Assembly (NCBI RefSeq): GCF_001514305.1
Contig: NZ_KQ949093.1
Location: 62,001-126,000, forward strand
Reading direction: 5' to 3'
Origin: Streptomyces dysideae
GTDB taxonomy: Bacteria > Actinomycetota > Actinomycetes > Streptomycetales > Streptomycetaceae
DNA: 64,000 nt
Positions within the stretch are counted from its first letter, which is position 1. Each line of letters opens with the position of its first letter. The notes under the pieces were generated by a model. The model worked only from the letters and a program-made list of their open reading frames with translations, made no database searches and had not been told where the DNA came from. The translations under genes and the position numbers were made by a program. Positions 36,046-44,681 of the stretch are shown here, in pieces.

Positions 36046-36153
36046 GCTCTTCATCGCTCCTACGGAAGGCATTGCCCGGCCAGGATCATGCCGACGCGGC
36101 AGCGGGCAGCCTGACCACGCACCTCACCCGACCCCACCAGGAACGAGCCGACC

Positions 36154-37632
36154 ATGAGCACCGCCTTCGTCGGGCACATCATCGTCCGCACCGACCGCGG
36201 TCCCGTCCGCGGCGAGGCCCGAGGTACCGGCATCCGCTTCCTCGGCATCCCCTACGCAAAGCCCCCGGTCGGCGAGCTCCGCTTCGCCGCGCCCGAACCG
36301 CCCGAACCCTGGACCGAGCCGCTGGACGCCACCGCGTACGGCCCTACCGCGCAACGGCGCCCCTTCGCCGAGGTCACGACCATCCCGGAACCGACGATCC
36401 CCGGCGCGAGCACGCTGAACCTCAACGTCTTCACCCCCGACGCTTCCCCCGATGCGCGACTGCCGGTGCTCGTGTGGATCCACGGCGGTGGCTTCGTCGC
36501 CGGGTCCGCCGCCAGCCCCTGGTACGACGGCGCAGCCTTCAACCGGGATGGCGTCGTGCTCGTCTCTCTCGGCTACCGGCTCGGCATCGAGGGCTTCCTG
36601 CACCTCGCGGACGCCCCCGACAACCGAGGTGTCCTCGACTGGATCGCCGCCCTCAGCTGGGTACGCGACAACATCACCGCCTTCGGCGGCGACCCGGCGA
36701 AGGTCACCGTCGGAGGGCAGTCCGCGGGCGGCGGCGCCGCCCAGACACTGCTCGCCACGCCCTCCGCCAAGGGTCTTTTCCGCGGTGCGATCTCGGCCTC
36801 CGGCGCCGTGATGCAGCCGCAGGACCCGTCGGTGGCGCGTGCCGCCGGCCGACTGTTCACCACGCGCACCGGGCTGCCGGCCAGCACCGCCGCGCTGCGC
36901 GACAGGACCGACGACGAGATGCTCGCTTTCCAGGATGCTCTGAATGCTTCCGGCCCGGACCGGGATGAACTGCCCATGCTGGTGCTGGCACCCTTCGCCG
37001 ATGGCGAGTTGATCCCCGAACCGGTCATGGACGCACTCGTCGCCGGCGATGCGGGCGCGGAAATCCCGCTGCTGCTCGGCTTCACGCGGCACGAGTTCAA
37101 CGGTGTGACCTTCCCCGACGCTTCCGAGGAAGCGGTACGCGGAATGCTCGCCGCCATGGGGCTGGACGAGGCCCGCACCCGTGCCTTCATCGAGCTCCGG
37201 CACGGGATGACCCCGCCCCAGCTGATGGCCCAGGCTGTGACTGACGCCACCTTCCGCGCCCCCGCGCTGGCCATCGCCGAAGCGCGGGCCCGACGTGGAC
37301 TTCCCACCTGGCTCTACGAGTTCGCCTGGAAGTCCACCGCACCAGGCGTGGAGGGGCTGGCCTTCCACTGTCTGGACCTGCCGTTCGCCTTCGACTTGCT
37401 ACACGCCGAGGCCGTTCCCGCGGCCGCGGGCGACAACCCGCCGCAGCGCCTGGCCGACGCGGCGCACAGCGCTTGGGTCTCCTTCGTCCGCGACCTCGAC
37501 CCAGGCACGGCCTGGCCGGGCTACACCTGCGAGCGACGGGAGACGATGGTGTGGGACGCGGAGCCTCGGGTGGAACGCGACCGGCTGCGCCCGGTGCGCG
37601 AGATCTGGCCGACCGCAACGTCGGGGTCATGA
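36154..37632 (+). CDS. Type-B carboxylesterase
   Basis: Carboxylesterase/para-nitrobenzyl esterase family protein, 492 residues, no signal peptide. Oxyanion motif WIHGGGFVAGSA; nucleophile Ser190 in VGGQSAGGGA; the acid is probably the Glu in the region of GFTRHEFNG; His about 404 in FHCLDLPFAF. It could hydrolyse ester substituents of plant glycosides, which fits the flanking GH3 and MFS genes, but the substrate is unknown. A terminator separates it from the MFS gene, so it has its own promoter. Confidence 0.88.
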   Translation: MSTAFVGHIIVRTDRGPVRGEARGTGIRFLGIPYAKPPVGELRFAAPEPPEPWTEPLDATAYGPTAQRRPFAEVTTIPEPTIPGASTLNLNVFTPDASPDARLPVLVWIHGGGFVAGSAASPWYDGAAFNRDGVVLVSLGYRLGIEGFLHLADAPDNRGVLDWIAALSWVRDNITAFGGDPAKVTVGGQSAGGGAAQTLLATPSAKGLFRGAISASGAVMQPQDPSVARAAGRLFTTRTGLPASTAALRDRTDDEMLAFQDALNASGPDRDELPMLVLAPFADGELIPEPVMDALVAGDAGAEIPLLLGFTRHEFNGVTFPDASEEAVRGMLAAMGLDEARTRAFIELRHGMTPPQLMAQAVTDATFRAPALAIAEARARRGLPTWLYEFAWKSTAPGVEGLAFHCLDLPFAFDLLHAEAVPAAAGDNPPQRLADAAHSAWVSFVRDLDPGTAWPGYTCERRETMVWDAEPRVERDRLRPVREIWPTATSGS

Positions 37633-38014
37633 CCGTCAGGGGGATCCGGCGCAGTGTCGGCCGTCGGTGCGGTGCCGAGTCCGGAAGACGTCAGGCCCGC
37701 GGCCTCCAACTCTGCCGTGTCGAGACGCCGTACCAGTGAGCGGTGGCATAGTCCCTGAGCTCTGGCCGAACGCCCTTGAGGCCCTGGGCTCAGGCGGGGC
37801 GAGGGTCGGCAGTGTTGTGGTGCTGCGCCGACCGGAACGCTACTCCGCGTAGTAGGTGGCGTCCTGTCGGTCGAGCGTGGTGCTGACCGACTGGACCGTC
37901 GGCGGAGTTGGCGAGGCCGGCGTATCGCAGCGATCCACCGATGCCCGACCGCTGCCGGAGTCGAGGATCACCGGACGAGAAGCCGACGCAGCTGGAACCA
38001 CCCGCTCCGCGATG
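37633..38014. other. 382-bp gap between convergent genes
   Basis: I see no supported gene or clear terminator hairpin here. Confidence 0.35.
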
Positions 38015-38485
38015 TCAGAGGCCGATGTGTCGTTCCAGTAGCGGCCGGACGCTGAATGGCTGCACCTCGAGCAGGACGATGGCCGTGTTGGAGCGGACAA
38101 CCCCCGGCGCTTCGAGCAAGAGGTTCGTGATGCGGTGCAGGTCCTCGGTGTTCCGGGCGACAACGCGCGCGAGCAGGTCGCCGTCGCCGGTGGTGACGAG
38201 CAGCTCGACCACCTCGGGAATGCGCAGGATCGCCTCACGGGTGGGCTGCCCCACGCGCTGGCTGATCGAGATCGTGATCAAGGCCAGCAGGGGATAGCCC
38301 AGGCCCGCGGGGTCCACGCGCCGACTGGGCTCCCTCAGTTGGCCGCTCTCCTCCAGTCGCTTCAGACGTGCCTGAACGGTGTTGCGGGCCAGACCAAGCC
38401 GATCGGCCAGGGCAACCGTCGTGGCCCGTGGGTCTGCGTCGACCGCCAGGAGGATCCGGGCGTCGAGGGCGTCAACGTTTCGCAT
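38015..38485 (-). CDS. Lrp/AsnC-family regulator
   Basis: Regulator of about 156 residues. Helix-turn-helix at about 1-60 (LDARILLAVDADPRATTVAL, ADRLGLARNTVQARL) and a RAM ligand domain at about 75-150 (ALITISISQRVGQPTREAIL, TGDGDLLARVVARN). I chose ATG 38485 as the standard family start; the frame is open upstream. It is divergent from the PLP decarboxylase gene across about 100 bp that hold a GCATTCTG direct repeat. It most likely controls that gene in response to its amino-acid substrate. Confidence 0.88.
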   Translation of the reverse strand: MRNVDALDARILLAVDADPRATTVALADRLGLARNTVQARLKRLEESGQLREPSRRVDPAGLGYPLLALITISISQRVGQPTREAILRIPEVVELLVTTGDGDLLARVVARNTEDLHRITNLLLEAPGVVRSNTAIVLLEVQPFSVRPLLERHIGL

Positions 38486-38523
38486 GGTGCTCAGTATGAC
38501 AGGGCTCGGTCGCATCGGATTGA

Positions 38524-38563
38524 GCATTCTGCGCATGAAATCTACTGAATGTTGTGCATTCTG
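38524..38563. promoter_or_regulatory. Candidate Lrp/AsnC binding repeats
   Basis: GCATTCTG occurs at 38524-38531 and again at 38556-38563, 32 bp apart (about three helical turns). The second copy overlaps an inverted repeat GAATG-TTGTG-CATTC at 38547-38561. Confidence 0.45.
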
Positions 38564-38586
38564 GTGTGTCCTTTTAGGTTGCCGCC

Positions 38587-39978
38587 ATGCAAAAAGCTCA
38601 ATGCGGTAACACGCCAGCTAACAAGGTGCCTCACGTCGGCAATCGGGTGTGGGGTGATGAGGACGAGGTCGTGAGGGCTGTCATGGACTACGCCCGGCGG
38701 CGCATCCTGCGCGCTCCGGATCCGGTCGCGGGGGCACGCTCCGCCACCGAGCTCGCCCTCGCGGCCGGTACGGCCATCACCCCGTGGGGAATCGGCGCTG
38801 CCACGGCCCTCAAACTGTTCGACCAAGTCCTGGCACCCGCCACCCGTGCCCAGAGCGGGTCGGCGAACCTGGCGTACATCCCGGCGGCTCCCACCCGTGC
38901 CGCACTCGCCTTCGACGCGGTCACCGGCGCGGCGAACATCTTCGCGGGCACCTGGGAGTCCGGAGCCGGCGCCATCCACGCCGAGAACGAGGCGTTGACC
39001 TGGCTCACCCAGCTCCTCGGCTGGCCCAGCACCGCAGCGGGATGCTTCGTCAGCGGCGGCACCATGGGCAACATCTCCGCTCTCATCACGGCTCGCGCCG
39101 CTGCCGCCACATCTGGCCCCCGGCCGGCGGACGGCTGGAAGATCGTGTGCGCCGACAGCGCCCACTCCTCGATCAGGTCCGCAGCGCAGGCCATGGACGT
39201 CGAGGTCGTCACCGCACCCGTGGACCAGCGGGGACACCTCACCGGAGCCGCCGTGAACACGGTCCTGCGTTCCACACCCGGCGTGTTCGCCGTGGTGGCG
39301 ACCGCCGGGACCACCAATGCCGGCCTGATCGACGACCTCGATGACATCGCCGACGCATGCGAACGCCACCACGTGTGGCTGCACGTCGACGGCGCCTACG
39401 GCGGAGCAGGACTGGCCGCACCCAGCGTTCGGCACCTCTACACCGGCATCGAACGCGCCGACAGCTTCATCGTCGACCCCCACAAGTGGCTCTTCGCGCC
39501 GTACGACTGCTGCGCCCTGCTCTACCGGGATCCCGCCGCGGCACGCGTAGCGCACAGTCAGTCGGCGCACTACCTCGACGCCATCGACCGAGACGTCCAC
39601 AACCCGGCGGATCTGGCCCTCCACCTCAGCCGCCGTGCCCGCGGTCTGCCGCTCTGGTTCAGCCTGGCCGTCCACGGAACCGAGCGGTACACGAAAGCCG
39701 TGGAACAGACACTCACCACCAGCCGACTGGTAGCCGATGCCATACGCGCCAGTGACCATCTCCGCCTGACGATCGATCCCGAGTTGTCCGTCGTCCTCTT
39801 CGAACGCCCTGGCTGGGGCCCACAGGACTATGCGTCATGGTCCGCCTGGGCCGCCGAGACGGGCACCATGCTGTGTGTGCCGACACAGTGGGACGACGCA
39901 ACAGTTCTGCGCATGGCCTTCGTCAACCCGGACACCCGTGCCGACGAAGTCATCGACGCACTCCTCACGCTCCGCTAG
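38587..39978 (+). CDS. Group II PLP-dependent amino-acid decarboxylase
   Basis: Fold-type I pyridoxal-phosphate decarboxylase, 463 residues, of the aromatic-amino-acid/glutamate/diaminobutyrate decarboxylase family. Cofactor contacts: GGTMGNISAL (phosphate region), ADSAHSSI (stacking His), HVDGAYGGAG (Asp to pyridine N) and the Schiff-base Lys in VDPHKWLFAPYDC. The sequence does not fix the substrate; the WLFAPYDC context and the Lrp/AsnC partner are compatible with an amino acid such as tryptophan, tyrosine or phenylalanine. It is separate from the hpa-like operon's own decarboxylase at 44682-46046. Confidence 0.85.
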   Translation: MQKAQCGNTPANKVPHVGNRVWGDEDEVVRAVMDYARRRILRAPDPVAGARSATELALAAGTAITPWGIGAATALKLFDQVLAPATRAQSGSANLAYIPAAPTRAALAFDAVTGAANIFAGTWESGAGAIHAENEALTWLTQLLGWPSTAAGCFVSGGTMGNISALITARAAAATSGPRPADGWKIVCADSAHSSIRSAAQAMDVEVVTAPVDQRGHLTGAAVNTVLRSTPGVFAVVATAGTTNAGLIDDLDDIADACERHHVWLHVDGAYGGAGLAAPSVRHLYTGIERADSFIVDPHKWLFAPYDCCALLYRDPAAARVAHSQSAHYLDAIDRDVHNPADLALHLSRRARGLPLWFSLAVHGTERYTKAVEQTLTTSRLVADAIRASDHLRLTIDPELSVVLFERPGWGPQDYASWSAWAAETGTMLCVPTQWDDATVLRMAFVNPDTRADEVIDALLTLR

Positions 39979-40074
39979 TGCTCTGACTGTGTAGATTCGC
40001 TGGGTCCTTCAACGCGACAGGGCCGCCCCCATGCGCTGATCGCCCCGGCCTGGAGCCCGCGTCGTGGCGCCGCC

Positions 40075-41442
40075 TCAGCAGGCGGCGGCGCCACGCGTCC
40101 GGGGCAGTGTGCCGGGAGTCCGCCAGGGGCGGGTCAGAAACACCAGCGCCAGTGCGGCGCAGAGCATGGCGCTCAGCATGATGACCGCCATCGGCAGGGG
40201 ACTGTCGGTACCGAACACGCCGACGAGGGGGGAGGCCAGGGCGCCCAGCAGGAACTCCACCCCGCCGAGCAGTGCGGATGTGGTTCCGGATGCCTCCCGG
40301 CCCAGTGACTGCCCGAGGGTCATACTGGCCGGGAAGATGCTCCCTATGCCGAACAGGGTGACGAACAGACAGGCCCACGTGCCGGCCAGGCCGCCGACGT
40401 CCGCGGCGAGCAGGGCCACCTGCAACAGTGTGCCGGCGAGTGCCACCGCGACCCCGGCCGCCAGCAAGGTGCCCACCGGTAGCCGCCGGGAGAGAGCCCC
40501 GAAGGTCCAGACGGCGAGCAGCATGCCCGCCGCGTTGGTCGCGAAGATCAGGCTGTACTGCGACGCGGACACCCGGTACAGATTCTGGAATATGAAACTG
40601 GAGCCGGCGATGTACGAGAACATCGCCGCGGCGCTGAACGCCAAAGTGAGCATGCAGCCGACGAACGCGCGGTGCCCTAGCATCCGCCCCATGGCCCGGA
40701 ACGTGATGGCCACCCCGCCCTGATGGCGCCGCTCGAGTGGCAGGGACTCATGGACGGCGAACAGCGCGCCCAGAAAGAGCAGTACCCCCAAGAACGCGAG
40801 CACGACGAAAACGGCCCGCCAGCTCGCGACCGACAGGATCGCACCGCCCAGCACCGGCGCCGCGACGGGCGCCACGCCCGGCACCATGGAGAGCATCGAG
40901 ACGTACCGCGGCAGTTCGGGGCCGTGGAACCAGTCGGTGACCACCGCCTGCGCCAGCACCATCCCGGCCGCCCCGGCGGCGCCCTCCAGGAACCGCGCGG
41001 CAATCAGCACCTGAATGTTGGGGGCGAGCGCGCACACCAGGGACAGCGCGGCGAACAGCACGGTGCCGGGCAGGAGCAGGCGGCGGCGTCCGAGACCGTC
41101 GCTGAGCGGCCCGATGACCATCTGGCCCAGGACGAGCCCAGCCAGGAAGGCGGTCATGGAAAGCTGTACGGCCGACTCCCTCGCATGCAGGGTCCGTCCC
41201 AGCTCGGGAAACCCCGGCACGTACATGTCCGTTGCCAAGGGGGCCACGGACGTAAGCGCACCGAGAACTCCGATCAGGGCACCGACCCTCCGGGGCGGGC
41301 CGGTGCCAGTCGAACCCAGGGAGCGGTGCAGTGATACTCGCCACGGCCGGCGTCCCGCCGGTCGGCGAACGCGGCGGCCCCGTGCCGTGCCCGCCTCACT
41401 GAGGCCTGGTGGAGCCTCTGTCTTGGCGGCGAGATCCCGCAC
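40075..41442 (-). CDS. Bcr/CflA-type MFS efflux transporter
   Basis: Drug-resistance-type major facilitator, 455 residues from GTG 41442, with 12 helices. LATDMYVPGFPELGRTL at the first helix and GPLSDGLGRRRLLLPG after helix 2 are Bcr/CflA hallmarks. The start is uncertain: ATG 41514 would overlap the upstream hydrolase gene by 17 bp, while the first helix begins near 41285, leaving an Arg-rich leader either way. As the last gene of the minus-strand run from 49369 it may export an amine, a conjugate or a toxic intermediate. Confidence 0.8.
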   Translation of the reverse strand: MRDLAAKTEAPPGLSEAGTARGRRVRRPAGRRPWRVSLHRSLGSTGTGPPRRVGALIGVLGALTSVAPLATDMYVPGFPELGRTLHARESAVQLSMTAFLAGLVLGQMVIGPLSDGLGRRRLLLPGTVLFAALSLVCALAPNIQVLIAARFLEGAAGAAGMVLAQAVVTDWFHGPELPRYVSMLSMVPGVAPVAAPVLGGAILSVASWRAVFVVLAFLGVLLFLGALFAVHESLPLERRHQGGVAITFRAMGRMLGHRAFVGCMLTLAFSAAAMFSYIAGSSFIFQNLYRVSASQYSLIFATNAAGMLLAVWTFGALSRRLPVGTLLAAGVAVALAGTLLQVALLAADVGGLAGTWACLFVTLFGIGSIFPASMTLGQSLGREASGTTSALLGGVEFLLGALASPLVGVFGTDSPLPMAVIMLSAMLCAALALVFLTRPWRTPGTLPRTRGAAAC

Positions 41443-41497
41443 CGCGCCTTGGACATCCCGACGTGGCGGTGGGTTGCTGGAGCGCCAACCGGGGTGC

Positions 41498-42205
41498 TCA
41501 GCCGGAGTGGGCATGTCGCACCAGGGTGTCGAACAGGTTCTGCTGGGCGGGGTCGCTGTGCGCTGTGTCCTCCGGATGCCACTGCACCGCCGTGAACCAG
41601 CTTCGGGCACCGGGTAGTTCCAGGGCTTCGATCGTGCCGTCCACGGCGGTGGCCGTCACACTGAGGCCATGGCCCAGGCGGTCCACCTGCTGGTGGTGGT
41701 AGCAGGATGCTTCGGCCTTCTCCGCGCCCACCGCCTGCGCCGTCCGCGAGCCGGGAGCGATGGTCACCGGGTGCAGCAGATGGCGGTGTGCGCCGTCGGG
41801 GCCGCCCATGTCCTGATGGAGGCTGCCGCCGAGGGCGACGTTGACGACCTGAAGACCGCGGCAGATCGCCAGTAGCGGAATTCCCGACTCCAGCGCTCGC
41901 CGGGCGACTTCGATGTCGAAGGCGTCCTGGAGGTCGTCGACGTCGTAGACACGGTCGTGGGTGCCGGTGGCCCCGTAGCGGTACGGGGCGATGTCGCCGC
42001 CGCCGGGCAGGAGGACGCCGTCGAAGCGGGCGAGCCGGGCGGCGACATCGGCTTCGTCGGGGTCCGACGGGTGGATGCTCACCGGTTCACCCCCGGCCCG
42101 CCAGACTGCCTCGACGAGTGCGCGGGCGTTGACCTCGGCGGCGTACCGCAGCGCGGAGGCGGTGGCGGAGAAGCGGGCCGGGATGGCGATCAACGGTCGC
42201 GTCAC
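41498..42205 (-). CDS. PuuD-like gamma-glutamyl-GABA hydrolase (class I amidotransferase fold)
   Basis: Cytoplasmic peptidase C26-type hydrolase, 235 residues. Nucleophile Cys in LLAICRGLQ, His and Glu in AVQWHPEDT; substrate-loop sequence PGGGDIAPYRYG is typical of gamma-glutamyl hydrolases. The start overlaps the upstream aldehyde dehydrogenase stop by 4 bp. In the Puu pathway this enzyme frees the acid product from its gamma-glutamyl carrier. Together with the dehydrogenase here and the glutamine-synthetase-like ligase at 50368 it makes three of the four Puu steps; no PuuB-like oxidase lies in this run. Confidence 0.85.
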   Translation of the reverse strand: MTRPLIAIPARFSATASALRYAAEVNARALVEAVWRAGGEPVSIHPSDPDEADVAARLARFDGVLLPGGGDIAPYRYGATGTHDRVYDVDDLQDAFDIEVARRALESGIPLLAICRGLQVVNVALGGSLHQDMGGPDGAHRHLLHPVTIAPGSRTAQAVGAEKAEASCYHHQQVDRLGHGLSVTATAVDGTIEALELPGARSWFTAVQWHPEDTAHSDPAQQNLFDTLVRHAHSG

Positions 42206-43692
42206 AGCTGGATCCAGGTGGTCTTCAGCTCGGTGTACTTCTCCAGGGCGTGCACGGACTTGTCGCGGCCGTTGCCCGACTGCTTCATCCCCCCGAAGGG
42301 GACGGACAGGTCGCCCTCCTCATAGCAGTTGACCCAGACGGTGCCGGCCTTCAACGCACGGGAGACCCTGTGGGCGGTGGACAGGTCGGAGGTCCACAGG
42401 CCGGCGGCGAGGCCGTACTCGGTGGAGTTCGCGAGCCGTACGGCCTCGTCGATGTCGTCGAAGGTGAGAACGGACAGCACGGGGCCGAAGATCTCCTCGC
42501 GGGCCAGCCGCATTCCTGGGTCGACGCGGTCGAAAACGGTGGGCTGGAGGAAGCCACCGCCGGTGGCGGTCAGGGTGCGTTCCCCGCCGGTCAGCAGGCG
42601 GGCGCCCTGCGCCTGGCCGGTGGCGATATGGTCGAGGACCCGGTCCAGGTGAGCCTGCGAGACCAGGGCTCCCATGTCGGTGACCGGGTCCAGGGGGTCG
42701 CCGACCTTCAGTTCCCTCGCCCGCCGGAGCACTGCTTCGGTGACCTGTTCGGCGATGGAGGAGTGCACGAGGAGCCGGGACGGGGCGGTGCACATCTCGC
42801 CCTGGTTGAAGAAGATGCCCCAGGCGGCGGTGGCGGCGGCCTTCTCCAGGTCGGGCGCGTCCGGGAGGACGATGTTGGGGGACTTGCCGCCCAGTTCCAG
42901 CCAGACGCGCTTGAGGTTGGAGTCGGCGGCGTAGTGCAGGAAGTTGCGGCCGACGGCGGTGGAGCCGGTGAAGGACAGGACGTCGACGGCCGGGTGCAGG
43001 CCGATCGCGCGTCCGGCGGTCGGGCCGTCTCCGGTGACGACGTTGAGGACGCCGGGGGGCAGTCCGGCTTCGCTGCCGATGCGGCCCAGCAGCAGAGCGG
43101 ACAGCGGTGACGATTCGGACGGCTTCAGGACGACGGCGCAGCCCGCGGCGAGGGCCGGGGCGACCTTCCAGCCGGCCAGGGTGAGCGGGAAGTTCCACGG
43201 TACGACCGCCCCGACCACGCCGGCCGGCTCGCGTGTGACGAGAGCGAGGGCATCGGCGGCGGTGTGTGGGGAGGAGTCGGTGAGCTTGTCGGTCAGTTGC
43301 CCGTACCAGCGGAAGGTGTTGATCGCGGCGCGCAGCTCGATGTCGTAGGCGTCGGTGATGGGCTTGCCCATCTCCAGGCTGATGGTGAGGGCGAGCTGCT
43401 CACGGTGCTCTTCGAGCAGTTCGGCGATCCGCAGCAGGATCCGGCCGCGGTCGGCAGGGGACAGCCGCGGCCAGGGGCCGGAGTCGACGGCGCGGCGTGC
43501 GGCCGCGACCGCGAGGTCGACCTCCGCCTCGCGTGCGTCGGCGACGTGGGTGAGGACTTGCCCGTTGCGGGGTGCGACGACGGCGAATGTGGCGCCGCTG
43601 CCGGCTTCGGCCCGGCCGTCGATGTGGTGCTGGGTGGGCAGGTCGAGTTCCTTGGCCCGGGTCAGCAGTTCCTCGTGGGTGATGTTGCGCAT
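42202..43692 (-). CDS. Aldehyde dehydrogenase, PuuC-like
   Basis: NAD(P)-dependent aldehyde dehydrogenase, 496 residues. Catalytic Cys in FFNQGEMCTAPSR, general base Glu in WLELGGKSPN, cofactor motif FTGSTAVGR, oxyanion Asn in VVPWNFPLTLAGW. Overall layout matches gamma-glutamyl-gamma-aminobutyraldehyde dehydrogenases (the MTRAKELDLPTQHHIDG-like N-terminal region and the end SGNGRDKSVHALEKYTELK). Coupling with the PuuD-like gene by a 4-bp overlap supports oxidation of a gamma-glutamylated aldehyde; a free aromatic aldehyde is the alternative. Confidence 0.85.
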   Translation of the reverse strand: MRNITHEELLTRAKELDLPTQHHIDGRAEAGSGATFAVVAPRNGQVLTHVADAREAEVDLAVAAARRAVDSGPWPRLSPADRGRILLRIAELLEEHREQLALTISLEMGKPITDAYDIELRAAINTFRWYGQLTDKLTDSSPHTAADALALVTREPAGVVGAVVPWNFPLTLAGWKVAPALAAGCAVVLKPSESSPLSALLLGRIGSEAGLPPGVLNVVTGDGPTAGRAIGLHPAVDVLSFTGSTAVGRNFLHYAADSNLKRVWLELGGKSPNIVLPDAPDLEKAAATAAWGIFFNQGEMCTAPSRLLVHSSIAEQVTEAVLRRARELKVGDPLDPVTDMGALVSQAHLDRVLDHIATGQAQGARLLTGGERTLTATGGGFLQPTVFDRVDPGMRLAREEIFGPVLSVLTFDDIDEAVRLANSTEYGLAAGLWTSDLSTAHRVSRALKAGTVWVNCYEEGDLSVPFGGMKQSGNGRDKSVHALEKYTELKTTWIQL

Positions 43693-43710
43693 GGTGTCTC
43701 CGTGGGCCCT

Positions 43711-44517
43711 CTACTCGGCGCCGGAGGTGCCGGACTCCAGGAGTCGGCCGCCGTCCCAGACCACGCCGACCTGCCGGTAGTACGCGGCGATCGGCTCGCG
43801 GATCTCCAGCCGGGCCAGTTCCTCGGTGGGCGAGGCGAACAGTTCCAGCTCGGCGTCGCCGATCCACGGCTGACCGCCCTCGAAGGAGGCGGCTCCGGAC
43901 TCGATCAGCTCGTCCAGCGCGAGCCCCTTGCCCTTCTCGATCGACGGCAGCCAGCGGTGGTGGGCCATCGGGTGGGCGTTGACGAAGCCGTTCGTCTTCG
44001 CCGGTTCGCGCAGCGTCACCACGGCCTGCGCGAGGCGGCGGTCGGCGGCGGCAAGGGTCGCGCCGAACTGCGCCCCGGCCTCGATCCGGGGCGCCGGTCC
44101 GTAGGGGTGCGGGCGGGTCTGGTGGATGGAGCCGAGCTTCTTCGGGTAGCCCTGGTGCAGTCCGCGGGCGATCGCGAAGTCCTTGTCGACCCAGATGTAG
44201 ACGCAGCGGGTGTAAGTCTGGCCCTTGTACTTGCAGCGGACGACGGCGAACGCCTCCTTGTACTGGGAGAGCACCGGGTCCAGCAGTTCCTCGCCGAAGG
44301 CCGAGCAGGACTGCCAGTCGGCCCAGATCAGAGCCACCGCGCCGGGGTCCTCGTCGGCGAGTTCCAGCGGCTCGGGCAGCAGTTCGCGCACGCGGGCGGG
44401 GTCGGTGCGGTACTCGACGGTGAGCAGGTCACCGGAGTAGTGCCAGGGTGGGGAGGGGACCAGCGACGAGCCGTCGGTCGCTGTCTTGGGGTGGAAGTAG
44501 CCACGGACCATGGCCAT
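43711..44517 (-). CDS. Acetoacetate-decarboxylase-fold enzyme
   Basis: Member of the acetoacetate decarboxylase superfamily, 268 residues. GYPKKLGSIHQTRPH contains the Lys that forms the Schiff base in the classical enzyme. ATG 44517 has GGAG upstream. Superfamily members include decarboxylases and also aldolase-dehydratases. In this operon hydratase (HpaH) and aldolase (HpaI) genes are not seen, so this protein may act on a ring-cleavage intermediate; that is inference from position. It lies 18 bp before the PuuC-like gene. Confidence 0.8.
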   Translation of the reverse strand: MAMVRGYFHPKTATDGSSLVPSPPWHYSGDLLTVEYRTDPARVRELLPEPLELADEDPGAVALIWADWQSCSAFGEELLDPVLSQYKEAFAVVRCKYKGQTYTRCVYIWVDKDFAIARGLHQGYPKKLGSIHQTRPHPYGPAPRIEAGAQFGATLAAADRRLAQAVVTLREPAKTNGFVNAHPMAHHRWLPSIEKGKGLALDELIESGAASFEGGQPWIGDAELELFASPTEELARLEIREPIAAYYRQVGVVWDGGRLLESGTSGAE

Positions 44518-44616
44518 GTCGTCACGCTCCAAAGAGATCAGCAGGGACGGGGCACGCCACCTGCACAAGACATGGCGAACGGAGAAGGGATGGATTCGCC
44601 GTCGCCTGAGGTAGGG

Positions 44617-44642
44617 GTTGAGCGCCCGGCGCAGGGCTCAAC
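44617..44642 (-). promoter_or_regulatory. Hairpin in the 164-bp gap inside the operon
   Basis: 7-bp arms GTTGAGC and GCTCAAC with a 12-nt loop, between the decarboxylase and the acetoacetate-decarboxylase-fold gene. It could be a processing or attenuation site; no T run follows on the minus strand. Confidence 0.35.
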
Positions 44643-44681
44643 GCCGGCCGGGTTGCGGTGAGCCGGTGACGCCCTGGGCGG

